From: Cercophora sp. LCS_1
Taxonomy: Eukaryota; Ascomycota; Sordariomycetes; Sordariales; Lasiosphaeriaceae
Length of the DNA: 64,000 nucleotides
Direction of reading: 5' to 3'
Assembly: GCA_036250225.1 (NCBI GenBank)
Contig: JAPZLL010000018.1
Coordinates: 1 to 64,000 of the forward strand
The stretch's first letter is position 1. Every line of letters starts with the position of its first letter. The notes under the pieces were generated by a model. That model had not been told where the DNA came from and did not search any database. It saw nothing but the letters and a program-made list of their open reading frames with translations. Below are positions 40,715 through 52,797 of the stretch, one piece after another. The translations under genes were made by a program, and so were the position numbers.

Positions 40715-43700
40715 TTATTCCAGGAAAAGCTGCGTCATGGGACTGACCGCCTCACTGTCCACTTCTCCGCCATCTTCCTTCTCCTCGTCGTCACCGTGGC
40801 CGCTACCACCAGCGCCATGGTCAAGGTCACCGCTGCCATCGCTGCCATCGCTCTCCTCACTCTCAGCACTGCTGTTGCACTCATAGATTCCTTCCCGACA
40901 TCCACTACCATCACTCTGCCGAACGTTCACCTCGTCACAGCCTTCGTCCTCATAATCCATGGCCTCATCCACCCACAAATTACCCTCGCCCAAGAGGCCG
41001 GGACGTCTCATCATCTCATCGTCCTCGGCCGTCCAATCCCGGGAGCTCCTCAACAACTTCGCAGCCACAAAGTTGCCCGCTACCTCCGCAAAACCTAGCG
41101 CACGAACATATTGACGCCGGCCAGATCCCACCGTCCTAGCCCCATGGTACATCAATAATTCGATGATCTCAATCTTTCCATTTTGCGCCGCGCCTTCCAA
41201 CGCCGTCCGACCATTGATCTTGGAACGGGCCGCATTGACGTCTGCTCCGAGTCCTAGCAACATCTCCGCAATGCCCACGTAGCCCTTGATCGAGGCTATC
41301 TGGAGCGCCGTGGCTCCGGAATCCATCGCTGGCCGCGCATTCACGTTGGCGCCGGCCTTTATGAGCACGTCGATCATATCCAGATTAGCATTTTCGACGG
41401 CACATTGCAGTGGCGTGCGACCGTATTTGACCTTGTATACGCTGGGGTTGACGGGACAGCCTGCCTCGAGAAGCAGGCGAACCATGGCTGTGTCGCCCCT
41501 TGAGATGGCCTGGTTGAGCGGTCGGTCCGCGGATGAAACAAACCGGCCGGGCCCCGGCACCGAAAATCCCCTCTCGCGGAGTGTGGATGCCATTGAATAT
41601 CGCCCATACTTAGCGATCATCAGCCAGGTAAGCCAGTCCGGCCCGTAGCCGTGGTTTAGTAGGTGGAGGAAAGCCGCTTCGGTGTCCCCGATAGCCGCAT
41701 ATGTGAGAACAGACCCGTTGACACCGCCGTTGACCCACCAGTCTCCATACCTGAGTTCAAACAGTCCGATCCGGCCATTCAAGCGCAGCGGCACGACCGA
41801 TATTGGGTAGCGAGGTAGAGACGCAGTCAACATTTCCAAGGTACGCATGTTCTCGGGCTTCATGGCTGCTATGCTGATGGCGGTACAATCCAGAATCCCT
41901 GCTCGCTGATCGCTTCGTTGAACAGCGAGCAGCTGTCGGATGATACTCCGGTCGAGCCCACGATCGAGAGCGACACACAGGGAGCGAGGGCTGTAGTCTC
42001 CTTGATATTGCTGAAGTACTCTGCTAAGCATTCCGCATAGATTAGAAGAGCAGGCAGCCTCGAGTACGACTTCGCTTGATGTGTACTGATCAGATGAATC
42101 ATATACGTGATCAAAAAGCGCCATCGCAAAACTGTGGTATGTACAATGAATGGCGTAGGCAAGATCGAAATCATCTAGCTCCGCCCCACGCATGAGAAGG
42201 TCTTTTATCACATCCAGGTCCACGTCGAGGAAACCCGAGGCGTGATGTTCTAAGAGAATGCGGGGAACTGATTTGCCTTTGAGGCTCTGCCCGTCCGCGT
42301 CGGCGCCAGAATCTAGGAGCGCGGACAAGACGTCGAGGTCGTGGTGAACGCTGATACCGCTCATCGCAGCCAGCACAACCTCGTCGCCGACAAACCCGGC
42401 ATTCCTTCGAATCAAAGCCATAGCGCAACGATGCCCATAGAACGCGAGGGCTACTCGGAGCGGAGTGATTGGCTCCAAGCATATTAGCTCGTTGACGAGC
42501 GGGCTGTTCCATTCGAGGTCAGGGTTTTCGTCTGGATCGAGGTTGAGCCTCTGAAAGGTTTCTTTGTCAAGATCCATGGCGGCATCTATCGCGGCGCCGT
42601 TCAGCATGAGGAGTTCAGCAACGCTTGCGCGGTCGAGGGCACAAGCGATGTGAAGGGGAGAACTTTTGGCTGACGGCGAGTTGACGGGACAACCAAGCTC
42701 CAAAAGCAGCCGGCAAGTATCCACACAGCCTTTCCACGCAGCCGCGTGAAGTGCCGAGATTCCGATCGAGTTTGAGAATCCGACTTTTGGTGAGAGCCCG
42801 ACCAGGAATTTGATGACGTCGCAGTTGCCAGCCTCGGCTGCGGCAATGAGAACGTCCGGTGTTATTAGAGCTGTGATGTCCACTGGCGAGCCTCTCAAGG
42901 TATGCGCGCCTAGTATGAAATTAACCAGCCCAAGAGCTGTCGCGTTGTTCAAAGCCTCATTCTGAAAGCCGGCTGCGACGCTTAAGGCTGTGGCTTCGCA
43001 TGTGAACCCTTGACTGCGCTTGGCGGTAATTCCGATGTCGACGCCCTGATTCAAAAGCAACCCGATTAGATTAAGGTCCCCGAGGCGAATGGCGGGGAAA
43101 AGGACGGAATCTTCGCTGCCTCCGGCCGACAAGTTGGCCACCGCGCCGCGGGAGACTAAAAGATGCGCCATGTCTGGAATGTCTTCCCAGGAGAAACGAT
43201 CAGAAAGGCAAGAATCCTGGCCATAGTCGTGTGGTCGGCTTTGGAGCGGCGATAGGAGTACTAACTCCAGCGGCGTGCCTTGGCCCGATAATGCGAAATT
43301 TGGGTTTGCACCATGAAGGAGCAGTGATGATAGAAAGTCTTTGCGAGCAAATAGTGCAGACAACTGCAAGGCGGTCATGAGAACGTTGGTCTTTAGGTAG
43401 GGCACCGGCGTGTCCGGGTCAAAGCCCGAAGACAGGAGCCACTCAACAATGTCCCATCCTTCGCCCTGATATTCCGTCACTGTGTGGTAGACGGCAGTCT
43501 GGAAGAGTTTTTCAGCGAACGACGAAATTGTTGCTCCGTCGAGTGACGCGAAGTCAAGCCGGTGATGCATCAAACCAGACTGTCGGATGGCAATTGCAGT
43601 CTCTTGCCACTCGTAACTGCTGTAGGAGGACAGAAAATTGTTGGAGGAAAGGTAGATGATAGACGATAGATAGTGGCCGAGTATGTCTGGGCCCCGCAGT

Positions 43701-44598
43701 CCGACGAGAGCGCCGGCGCGGCAGAGGTGCTCCCCCGGACGGGATTCCGGCATTACGATACCAATCACGGAAGCAAGTTTCGATATCCCCGACTCAGCCT
43801 TGGAGACTGCATCGCGGATCGGCTGGGATAAAACACCCTGGAACGCGACCTGAAGTTGGGTCTCTAACACGTGGCTTTTGGCGGATCGGTCAGCTTGTCG
43901 CATAAGGGCTGAGAAGACTATTGTTTTTTTTTTCTTTTTTTTAGCGCTTCCTAGACTTGCCAGCATCTATCAGCTCTGTCAAGGGGCTCGCTTACGGGAT
44001 GAATACGCCGACTGAAACCGTAGCCAGGGAAGGGTGGGTGGCCACATGAACTCCATAGAAGACGCAACCGGGGTGGAAATGGTGACTTGCAGATCGATTG
44101 GGGATGAGGGAGAAGAGACTTTATGTTTCGTTAGCGGTTGTGCAAATCTAAACACGTAGTAACCGGACGGACCCGGGGTGGTGCCCTTGAAACATGCCCA
44201 GTCGCGGTGGCGATTGGTTTCCTTTGCAATCTTGGCCGGCTTGAGCCGTTTGTAATTATGGATTACTTCGCTCTCCTTGCCGTCCCGCTTTCTCTTCTTG
44301 ATCTCACGGTCGATCTTTTGCCAGGTGGGCTCGTCGATGTTGCGCTTGAAGCCCCACCGGTTCAGCTTGTATTGTAGCTGGGACTTCCTACGGTAGTATC
44401 CTACTTGGTCTCCAGCTGTATTCGCGGCCATTGCAGGCCTCAACGAGGGAGCAAAGCTTACGTTGCAAAGAGCCCCAATTTCCTAATCTCGTCTAAGAGA
44501 TTCTTCTGTGGCACTTCGTCCAAGATGTAGAGACGCCAAATCTCGGCCTTGTGCTTCTCCCAGTCTGCGTCAAGGATTGGTGGGCCGACGGGGTCCAT
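40715..44598 (-). CDS. Clr5-domain ankyrin-repeat protein
   Basis: Three exons: 44598-44462, 44387-43996 and 43917-40715, with introns of 74 nt and 78 nt; the frame agrees across both. The product has 1243 residues. The N-terminal Clr5 domain is DADWEKHKAEIWRLYILDE, then GLFATKSQLQYKLNRWGFKRN across intron 1. A basic linker (EIKKRKRDGKES) follows. About residues 330-1110 hold many ankyrin repeats (for example TPLQCAVENANLDMIDVLIK, ALQIASIKGYVGIAEMLLG). The tail is rich in Asp, Glu, Ser and Gly. Clr5 is a fungal domain of unknown biochemistry, often joined to TPR or ankyrin arrays. The sequence before the acceptor of intron 2 is a poly-A-rich tract instead of a pyrimidine tract. The best start is the ATG at 44598, just before the Clr5 domain. 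Confidence 0.8.
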
Positions 44599-45007
44599 GG
44601 CGTAGATGGGAAGTGAAGATAGGCCCACAGTATTTTCGAAATGTCCGTTGGAAGTTTGCTTCAGGAAGGAATAAGCTTGAGTTGAGGCAAGTTGAGGCAA
44701 AGCATTGACGGAGGATCTGACCTAGTTAAAATAGGCGGTCAAGACCAAGCTAGCTCTTGGATGTAATTGGCGGGTTCCAGAATATGAATGTGGGGCGGAG
44801 GGGCTTCTGGCCCGTGCCCATCGAATGTTGCAGGGCGGTGATTACCTTTGTTGCTCTTCGACTGATTCCGAGGGAGATGGAAGATTGCGAATAGCGTCGA
44901 CCCCTCGGTCGCCGTGACAAGTTGCGAATACCTCCATTTCCCGTACCTCACAAGCTTCCTGTCCGTAAAACACCCACAGCTATGCACTAAGTTGCAAAGT
45001 GCGTTAT
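44599..45007. other. Intergenic region between Clr5-ankyrin and helicase genes
   Basis: Holds the promoter of the Clr5-ankyrin gene and the 3' end of the helicase gene. No gene seen. Confidence 0.4.
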
Positions 45008-48000
45008 CTACATCTTCGCGATACTGGCGTCCGACATGTAATGACTTCCTCCAGCGCACCGATAGCCTCCAGCCTGCTTTATCCACGCAAATCCCATCGG
45101 ACACGCCCCCATCATTGCAAGTTTCTTCTGCATCTCCAGTTCCTTCTTGCGTCGTTCTTCCTCCTCGACCAAACGTTTAACAATATTCGCTCTTGCAGTC
45201 ACCGACGCATTGCGAGCCGCTTCCTTCAACCGCTGGTATTCCTCCTCGCGCTCCTCCTCCGCCTGCCGATCCTTTTGAAGCTGCTCCCAGACCTCGTCGC
45301 TGACTCCCGCGTCTCGGCGACAATCCCGGGGCGCTTTTCGCACGGCAATCTCAGTCCAGCTGATCTCCTGAGGCTCCTCGCTTGGAGTCTCCTCGGCATC
45401 TTGTCGACCATGCGCATGGGCGTTGACCATTGTGGTCGCAAGTGTTGTTTTCGCCTTGGGTGGGGCCGTGGGTGGTGGGCGGAGGGGCAGCTCTGGCTGC
45501 AGGGCTCGAGTATTCTGAGCTGCTGCGACACCCGCATTTGCTACGCTTCGGGCTGCACGCTCCCTAACCATCCTACCGAGCTCCTCGAGGACTGTCTTTT
45601 CGCCGAGAACCAGGCGCTTCTGCGTCACAGCATCCTTGGACCTCAGAAGCTTCGCAAAGATGCTGCTTGCTAGACTCTGCACATCGCGCGCGCTCGCCCA
45701 GTTATCCTGCTCGATCAAGTGCTCAAAATACCGAAATAGCTGCTCCGAAAACCAAGACGAGGCAACGTCCAGGCAAGCCATGTCGAGATCGTTTCCGTTC
45801 GCCTGCAGCTCCGCCTTCTTCTTCTTGAGCAGCCGACCCATCAGCAAGACGCAGTCCTGAGGCGACAAAGAATGGAAGTCGACCACGGCTGGGAATCGCG
45901 AGGACAACCCGGCGTTGACTGACATGAGGCGGTTGATATCAGCGTCGTATCCGGCCAAGATGATGATCAACTTCTTTTGGTAACGCTCCTTTGTCACGCA
46001 GTCGACCAGCTCATCGACCGCTTCCTTGGCAAAGTGGCCTTCGGCAAGTCGATAGGCTTCGTCCACAAAGAGAACTCGACCCAGGGCTTGGTCTAGCTTC
46101 TTCTGAACCTTGGGGCCAGTTTGGCCGACATACTGCCCAATGAGATCGGTTGCAGAGCATTCGACCACCTCAGCCGTCGAGAGGAAGCCCATGTCGTAGA
46201 AGACCTTGCCCATCCTCTTCGCCGTGGTTGTCTTGCCCGTGCCGGGAGGTCCGCGGAAGAGGAAGTTGAACGGTATGTTCTCCTTGGGATCCAGCTTGAG
46301 CGCCTTCATTGTTCGGACGGTCTCCTGATAACCCTCGAGAAGTTTGATCACCTCTTCCGAGCCGACCGTGTCTCGGAAGAGCATCCTGACATTCGTCTCG
46401 GACCTCTCAGCGCGATCGAAATTCTCGTCGAAATCCTCGGCTTCGAGGAGTGCGCTTGATTGAACCCTCCTGGCACTTCCTGGCTCCATCTTGGAGAGAC
46501 GGCGCTGGTGCCGAGCCTTGGCCGTATCGAGGATGTTGTTGATTTCACCGGCATTTCCAAAGTGCGGTCGGTTGCGCGCTCGGTCCAACATCTCCATGGC
46601 CACCTGCTTTGCTCGGACGGTCGCCTGGTACCCATTCCCCTTCAACTTGAGGTCCAGAATTGTTCGAAGCTGGGCCTGTGAGAAGTCCTCAAAGTAGAAG
46701 CCCGAGGCGACGGGAAACCGGCGGCTCAAGCCAGGGTTGACGTTTCGGAACATTTCTTCCATCTTGTCCTTGTACCCGAGAAGGAGCACGCAGCGATCGT
46801 CTCCTGGGACGCTCTGGACTTCGGCGACAATGGTGTCAATGACAGCCGTTTTGTACGGATCGGAGCTCGCGCCCTGGCCGTCGCCTCCTCCGTACAGTCC
46901 ATACGCCTCGTCGATCACCAGGACCTTTCCGACGGCGGCTGCAAGGATCCCCTTGGTGTTCTGCTCCGACTGGCCCAGGGCCGCACCCACAAAGTCGGAC
47001 GGGTTTTTCATGACAACTGTCGCAGTATTAGTGTCGGCTTCTACCGTTGGGGGTCTTTGACTTACCCTCGCCTCTGGACAGCAGCCCTAAAGCAACAAGA
47101 ATCTCCCCGTACAACTCAGCCACGGTTGTTTTACCAGTCCCCGGGTTTCCGAGAAAGACCTTGTTGAGGGAATACAGGATGCGAGGCTGTTCAGCGAGTT
47201 CACGCTCATAGTTCTGCTGGATGCTGTCGACCAAAGCCTTGACGGCATCTTTGACTGAAGACAAACCGGTCAACTCCTGGAGCTTTTGCCACGCCTTGCA
47301 ATCTGCGAGCGCAGAAGCGGGCTTTGGGCCAATCAGGTCCTCCTTGGTGAAAAGCATGTCGTCGGGTTTGCCACCCGCCCTCCTCTCCCGTCTGATTCGA
47401 TCCGCCTGACGCTTCGAAATGATGCTGAGAGTGTTTTCAACAGCTCGGGCATTCCCAAACCCTTCCTTTCCTCGGCCATAGCCGATCCTCCGGGCGACGA
47501 TCCGACAATAGAGCCCTCGCAACCCGTCTTCACACTCCATGGCGCCGCTGTATCTGCTGTTCATCTTGAGCTCCAAGATCCGGAGGAGCTCTGCGTCAGT
47601 GTAGTCGGCGAAGTCCATCTGGACCGGGAATCTGCTTGGAAGGCCGGGGTTATGGGCGAAAAAGCTCTCCATTTCCCTGTTGTAACCGGCGATGACAAAG
47701 ACAACCTTGCCTCGAAGATTCTCAACCTCAGCCAGCAGGTAATCGAGCACAGCGGCACCCCCTGGATTGTTCCCAGAAGTGAGCTGGTAAGCCTCATCGA
47801 CAAAGAGAACGCCACCATCTTCCTTGAGGATTTCATCGATGAGCTTTTTGCACCCCTGGGCTCCGTTGCCGGCCAAGGCCGCTCCCGTGGTCTCCTTGAA
47901 GCAAGAACCGGGGATCACTCCCAGATCGGTCAGGAATCGTGCGTACAGACGCGCCACGGTGGTCTTGCCTGCAAGATGTCAGCGAAAATTTCAACGGAAC

Positions 48001-51000
48001 GATGTTGGTCGTACCAGTCCCTGGGTTTCCCAACATCGAGCAGCTGAAGCGATCGGTAGCCAGTGAGGTCCCCTGGCGCATGGCAAGGTCGACCTTGGAA
48101 AAGACGGACAAAAATGCCAGCTTGACTCCCTCTAGGCCGATCATGGTCATCAACTCGTCCATTGGCCCGTTCTGCGCACCTTCAGAGTCTTTCAGATCGC
48201 TCCACTCGCCCGCAGCGCAACTCTCATCCTCGGCGGTGCGCTGAGCGGAGTTTTGTGTGCTCGCCTGCTGGTTGGCTGCCACCCTTTTCGCCTTAGCAGC
48301 TCTCTCTGCCGCTCGTAGCTTTTGCTGTTCTTTGAGTTGTTGCTTTCTCTTCTCGGATTCCTTGAGAGCTGCGAGCTCTGATTGCTTCTGCTCAATCTTT
48401 TTCTTCTCATCTTCCTCATCGACCTTGTACTTTGCGATCCTGCGCTGGAGATCAAGCTCGTCTTCAAGCTTCTGCAGCTGACGAGCACTCTCCACTTGGG
48501 ACCGCTGCCTGTCAGCCTCGAGCTGAAGATCCATCTTGATGCGGCGCTCGGTTTCCTTGTCTTCCTTTATGCACGCGTGGCAGCCGCTGTCTCTCTTGGT
48601 GCATGGAACCCGGGTCTTATGGCCACGATCGCAGGTTTTGTCAACAAGCTCACGGCACTCAGTTTTGCTGTGGTCCGAGATCCTGTGGCAGCGGGACTTG
48701 CACTTGTGGATTCGGCATTTGAGCAGGGCATCACTGGGATGGGTCAGCATCCACGGAGCCGATGGCCCATGACATCACAACAAGAATACCAATGCACCTC
48801 TGAAGCCAAAGACCGGAGAGAGGACTTGACTTGAAAAAAGGGAATGACGACTCACCATAACTTTGTGCAGCCTCCATCCGGGCAGTGCTTGTCAAAGTCC
48901 GATGGTTCCTGAAGCAGAGCTTCTGTCTCAGGGTGTTTCTCGCATTTCACCGGCAGGCCGTCGTACAGGTGGCTCCTCTCCTTGAGGAGCTGGAAGAAGG
49001 GGAGCCAGGTATTTTCGCCCTTCTTGCTAGCCATGAAGGTCGCCATGTTGCCGATGAGGACGATGCAGTTGCGGGCTCTGGTGATGAGGACGTTCAGTCG
49101 CTCAGGAGCGGACATGAATCCGATGTCGCCCGACTCGTTGCTCCGAGTCAGCGAGGCAATCACAATGTCGCTCTCTTCTCCTTGATAGTTGTCTGTTCCA
49201 CCACGTCAGCCACGTCACTTGCAATGCATCCAAACACTTACCAATGGTGGAGATACGGAGAGGGGTTTTGTTGACCTGGGCCGCCGCTTGGGTCATCAGC
49301 CCAGCCCGGACGAGCTCCATCTTATCCATCTCGCCAAGTTCTACTGCGTGTTCTCCCTTGAGGATTGCGTCCTGAAGAACTCGGAGTTGACCTAGGTATG
49401 GAGTCAGGATGACGATTTGATGGGTGCTGTATCCCTGCTGGCCCATGTACTTGACGCAACGTAACACCATCTCGGCCTCGAAGAGATTCTTCTTGCTAGC
49501 CTTGACGCCTGGGTCTCGGCGATCGTGCAACGCATTGTCGATTTCCTCTTGCTTGCCGTGGTTGAGGAAAACCACCCGATCGCGAAGTCCTTTGATGCGG
49601 TCTCGACCTATTGTCTTGGGGTCGTCGATGAGATCGGGATAGGTAAGGCGACGAGGAAAGAAAGAAATTTCTGGTACCATGCGATGTTGCTTGAGCAATG
49701 TCTGATGCTTGGCGTCCTGGCCAATGAGCCTCTCGAACATGGAGCGGTTCAAGTCGAAGCCGCTCCCTTTTTCGACAGAAAGGTCATAGTTGTTGATCTT
49801 GGGTCTTAGCTGCTTGTGATCGCCAACTAGCACCAGGTGCTTGACCGTGGGCGCGAGGGCTGTCAGAATGTGACTCTCGAGAATCTCTCCAGCTTCTTCT
49901 ACCAAGACCACATCCGGACGGAACGCGCGAATCAGTCGCCCGTGTTTGGCTGCACCAGTCGTGGTGCAACCCAATACGGTTTTATCCCGGACCACGGCAG
50001 CATCCGACTCGCTAAACTGGATGTCGAGCTCCTCTTGGGCGTTGTTGAACCTCCGAACACGATCCTCAACGATATTGAGGCGTTCAGCGACAAGGGCCTT
50101 GGTCCATCGTTGGATGCGGGCCTGGCGCTCAGGCGGAGGCATGGCCCAGATGGCCTTGGAGGTGGGGGAGAGACTCTTCGCGAAGATGCCGGGGCCCTGA
50201 CCGTGTGACCACTGCCTGTAGAGGTAGTCCGGCCCGATTGCCTTGTTCTTCTTTCCCGCTTGTTGCCAGTCGTCGTTGCTAATAGGGACCTGAAGGGCTT
50301 CATAAAACCCCTCGTCCTCCTCCGAAAACTCGAGGTACTCGGATATATCGTCCCATTTGATCGTGAACCGCAGATAGTCACCGAGGGACTTCTGAGCGGA
50401 CTGCGCATGGACAAATGCTGAACCTCTCAGTTTTTCGATTAGGCCCCATGCGTCACGAGAGCGGCGATAAGATCTCGTTTGGTTCGACAAGAGGAGAGAC
50501 TCGATGGCGAAAGTGCATTTCACCTTTCCACCAATCCGAACAATGTCGCTGCCGGGGATTCCAACCTTCAGAAGGTCTTCGAGTAGCTGGTTCAGTGCGT
50601 GGTTGGTGTAGCTGATGACGAGAATGCGCAGCCCAGCGTCGTGGAAAAAGTTGGCGATCTGAGCGCTAGTGAAGGATTTCCCGGTGCCTGGAACATGTCA
50701 GTCCGGAAGTCCCGAAAAAGCTGGTTTGCGAGACTCACCGGGAGGTCCTTGGATAATACTGACTGGGGAAACCAGTGCATCCAGGATTGCCAAAAGTTGC
50801 GAAAAGTCAACCGAGACCAGTCGTGTCTGCCGCAGCACCATAGGCAGTCTGATGGAGCTATTATTGTCTGCTCCCACCGCCAACCGCTTCAGGATTTCCA
50901 CCCTGAACTGAAGGCGGCTGTGCTGTAGCTCGCGACCAGCGTTCGGACAAGTCGGGTTGACAATGATGTCTTGCAACGGGAGGTCCGTCACCGACTGCAA

Positions 51001-52260
51001 GCTGAGGAGAACGGGCTCGTACGCAAACACAGCCGTGTCGACAACAATGAAGCGGATCGGCTCGGCGCCAGGCGCTGGCATAGTCAATGCCAATAAGGAG
51101 CGTCCAAACCCCTGGACGTCAGTGAACTGGAGGGACACAATAGGCGGCGACTCGATGAGGAGGTCGACATCACGGTTGACAAACGCGAACCCGAAGATCT
51201 CCTTGCCTCGGCACAAGACGCCAAACGCCTGGTGCTTGAGAAAGCTCTTTTGCTCAGCGAAAAACTTTTTGCGCGCGTCCGCACCCTTCTTTGCAAGGAA
51301 CTGCATCCCCTCAAAACACTGCAGAAGCATCTTGCACGTCTTGAACTTGAACCGACCGCCCTCTTCATCCCCAACGTGCAACCCGACAGGTCTCAGTCCG
51401 CCGAGAATAAGAGCCGATCGTCGACCCTTCTTCACGCCGAGTGCGACGTGGAAGTCCTCCCGCAACTCGGCCAGCATGTCCTCCCTGAGCAAACGGTATT
51501 GGTTGTCGAGATGGACGCGCGCGCGCTCCTCGAGCTTGGTATCGACTACCTCTTTCGCCGTGCGATAGAAGGGTAACTCGATGGAGCAGAACTCGTCGGT
51601 TGTTGGGAACGTGCGGATCTGTCGGTAGTCTGCGTGGTCGTTGTCGTGGCGGCCGCCGGGTCCGTTGGTCGTGCTTTGGTCAGGGGCGTGCAGCATTTGG
51701 ACGACGCGCTTGATCTTGTAACCCAGCTCGCGAGCGGGGTGGTGCTCAGTCTTGAGGAAGGCGTCTTGATCGGACAAGGTCTGAATGTCGTTGATGACGG
51801 TGGTGCTGAGACCGGCTTTGGGTGGAAGGGAGATAAGTTCGAGGGAGAGCCACGCGAAGGGGGTGAGGAGGGGTTCGGATTGGCGGGTGCGGAAGAGCTG
51901 GAGGAGGGCGTTCCACACGGTCGGGGGCTCGACGATGGCGTGGAGAATCTTGTGAAGGAGTTGGCCGTCTGCGAGGGCTTTGATGCGGGCATCAGAGAGG
52001 TACGAGAGGGTGGGGAGGGTTTGGTTGAGGAGAAATGGACTGGTGATGTCGATTCGGAGGGCGGAGTGAAGAGCCGGAAGACCTGCGGGACTAGAGAGGA
52101 TCTTTTCGACGCAAGCGCTGGGTGTCCTTTGATCGTCGTTCTGGAGACGGATTGCTTCGAGGAAGTGTTGGGCCGTTTGCGACGTCGTGACCTGTTGTTT
52201 GCCTGCCAACAGCTTGTAGAACACCCTGTTCAGGCGTGCGGCGCGTTGGTCTTGCGCCAT
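45008..52260 (-). CDS. Giant NFX1-type protein: SF1 helicase, zinc-finger, three AAA (CbxX-type) domains
   Basis: Six exons: 52260-50739, 50687-49242, 49192-48856, 48733-48015, 47968-47066 and 47016-45008. Introns of 51, 49, 122, 46 and 49 nt keep the frame; 2311 residues. Residues 500-1030 are a UPF1-like SF1 helicase: IIQGPPGTGKS (Walker A, split by intron 1), LVEEAGEI, LVGDHKQLRP, DNYQGEESDIVIASLTR and ERLNVLITRARN. Residues about 1085-1150 hold a Cys/His zinc module with CRIHKCKSRCH and HSKTEC, of NFX1 type. A coiled coil (1150-1260) leads to three CbxX/CfqX-like AAA domains: GNPGTGKTTVARLYA with LFVDEAYQL, GNPGTGKTTVAELYG with LVIDEAYGL, and GPPGTGKTTTAKRMG with LFVDEAYRL. All Walker A and B motifs are intact. 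NFX1-like helicases in other eukaryotes act in heterochromatin and small-RNA silencing; the AAA triplet is typical of fungal forms. The native role here is unknown. Confidence 0.88.
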
Positions 52261-52797
52261 TCTTGGTGTCTGGCTGGAGGGGTGTGTCTTGAGTGTGTGC
52301 GGCGATTGTTTGTGTGGAAAAAACAGGGTTGAGTCAGGCAAACAGCCGTGGATGTTGCCTGTCATGCCCTCTTGGGAAGAGAATACCCAGGTTAAAAGGA
52401 AGAGGAAGTGGATCAGAGCGTGGAAGCTCCTCGACGGTTAGCTTTGTTTGCCGACTTGGAATCTGTTGTGATACACAAGCGCTATTGGTTTGTCGCGTCG
52501 TCTGATGGGGCATATGCCGGATGCTAGCCAACGAGAAGGCAGATGACGATTTCGGCGAATCATTTGGGCGAGATGGCAGAAGGCCTCATTGCGTCTGCAT
52601 ATGGGGCATACAAACCGGCAGCCTACGTCTGGCTGGAAAGTAGTTTGATGGAGGGGTGCCTTACAACGACATTGGTATTGGACACGACGGTCAGTGTCTG
52701 CTTGGACTTCACCGGGAACGATCGACACCCATGAGAGAGCAAGTGGCAACAGTAAGTTTGAGACCTAGTTGAAGATGCAACTGCTATGCTCGGTGGA
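52261..52797. other. Intergenic region
   Basis: Short Cys-containing frame on the minus strand (52438-52749) has no recognisable fold and poor start context. No gene is supported. Confidence 0.4.
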
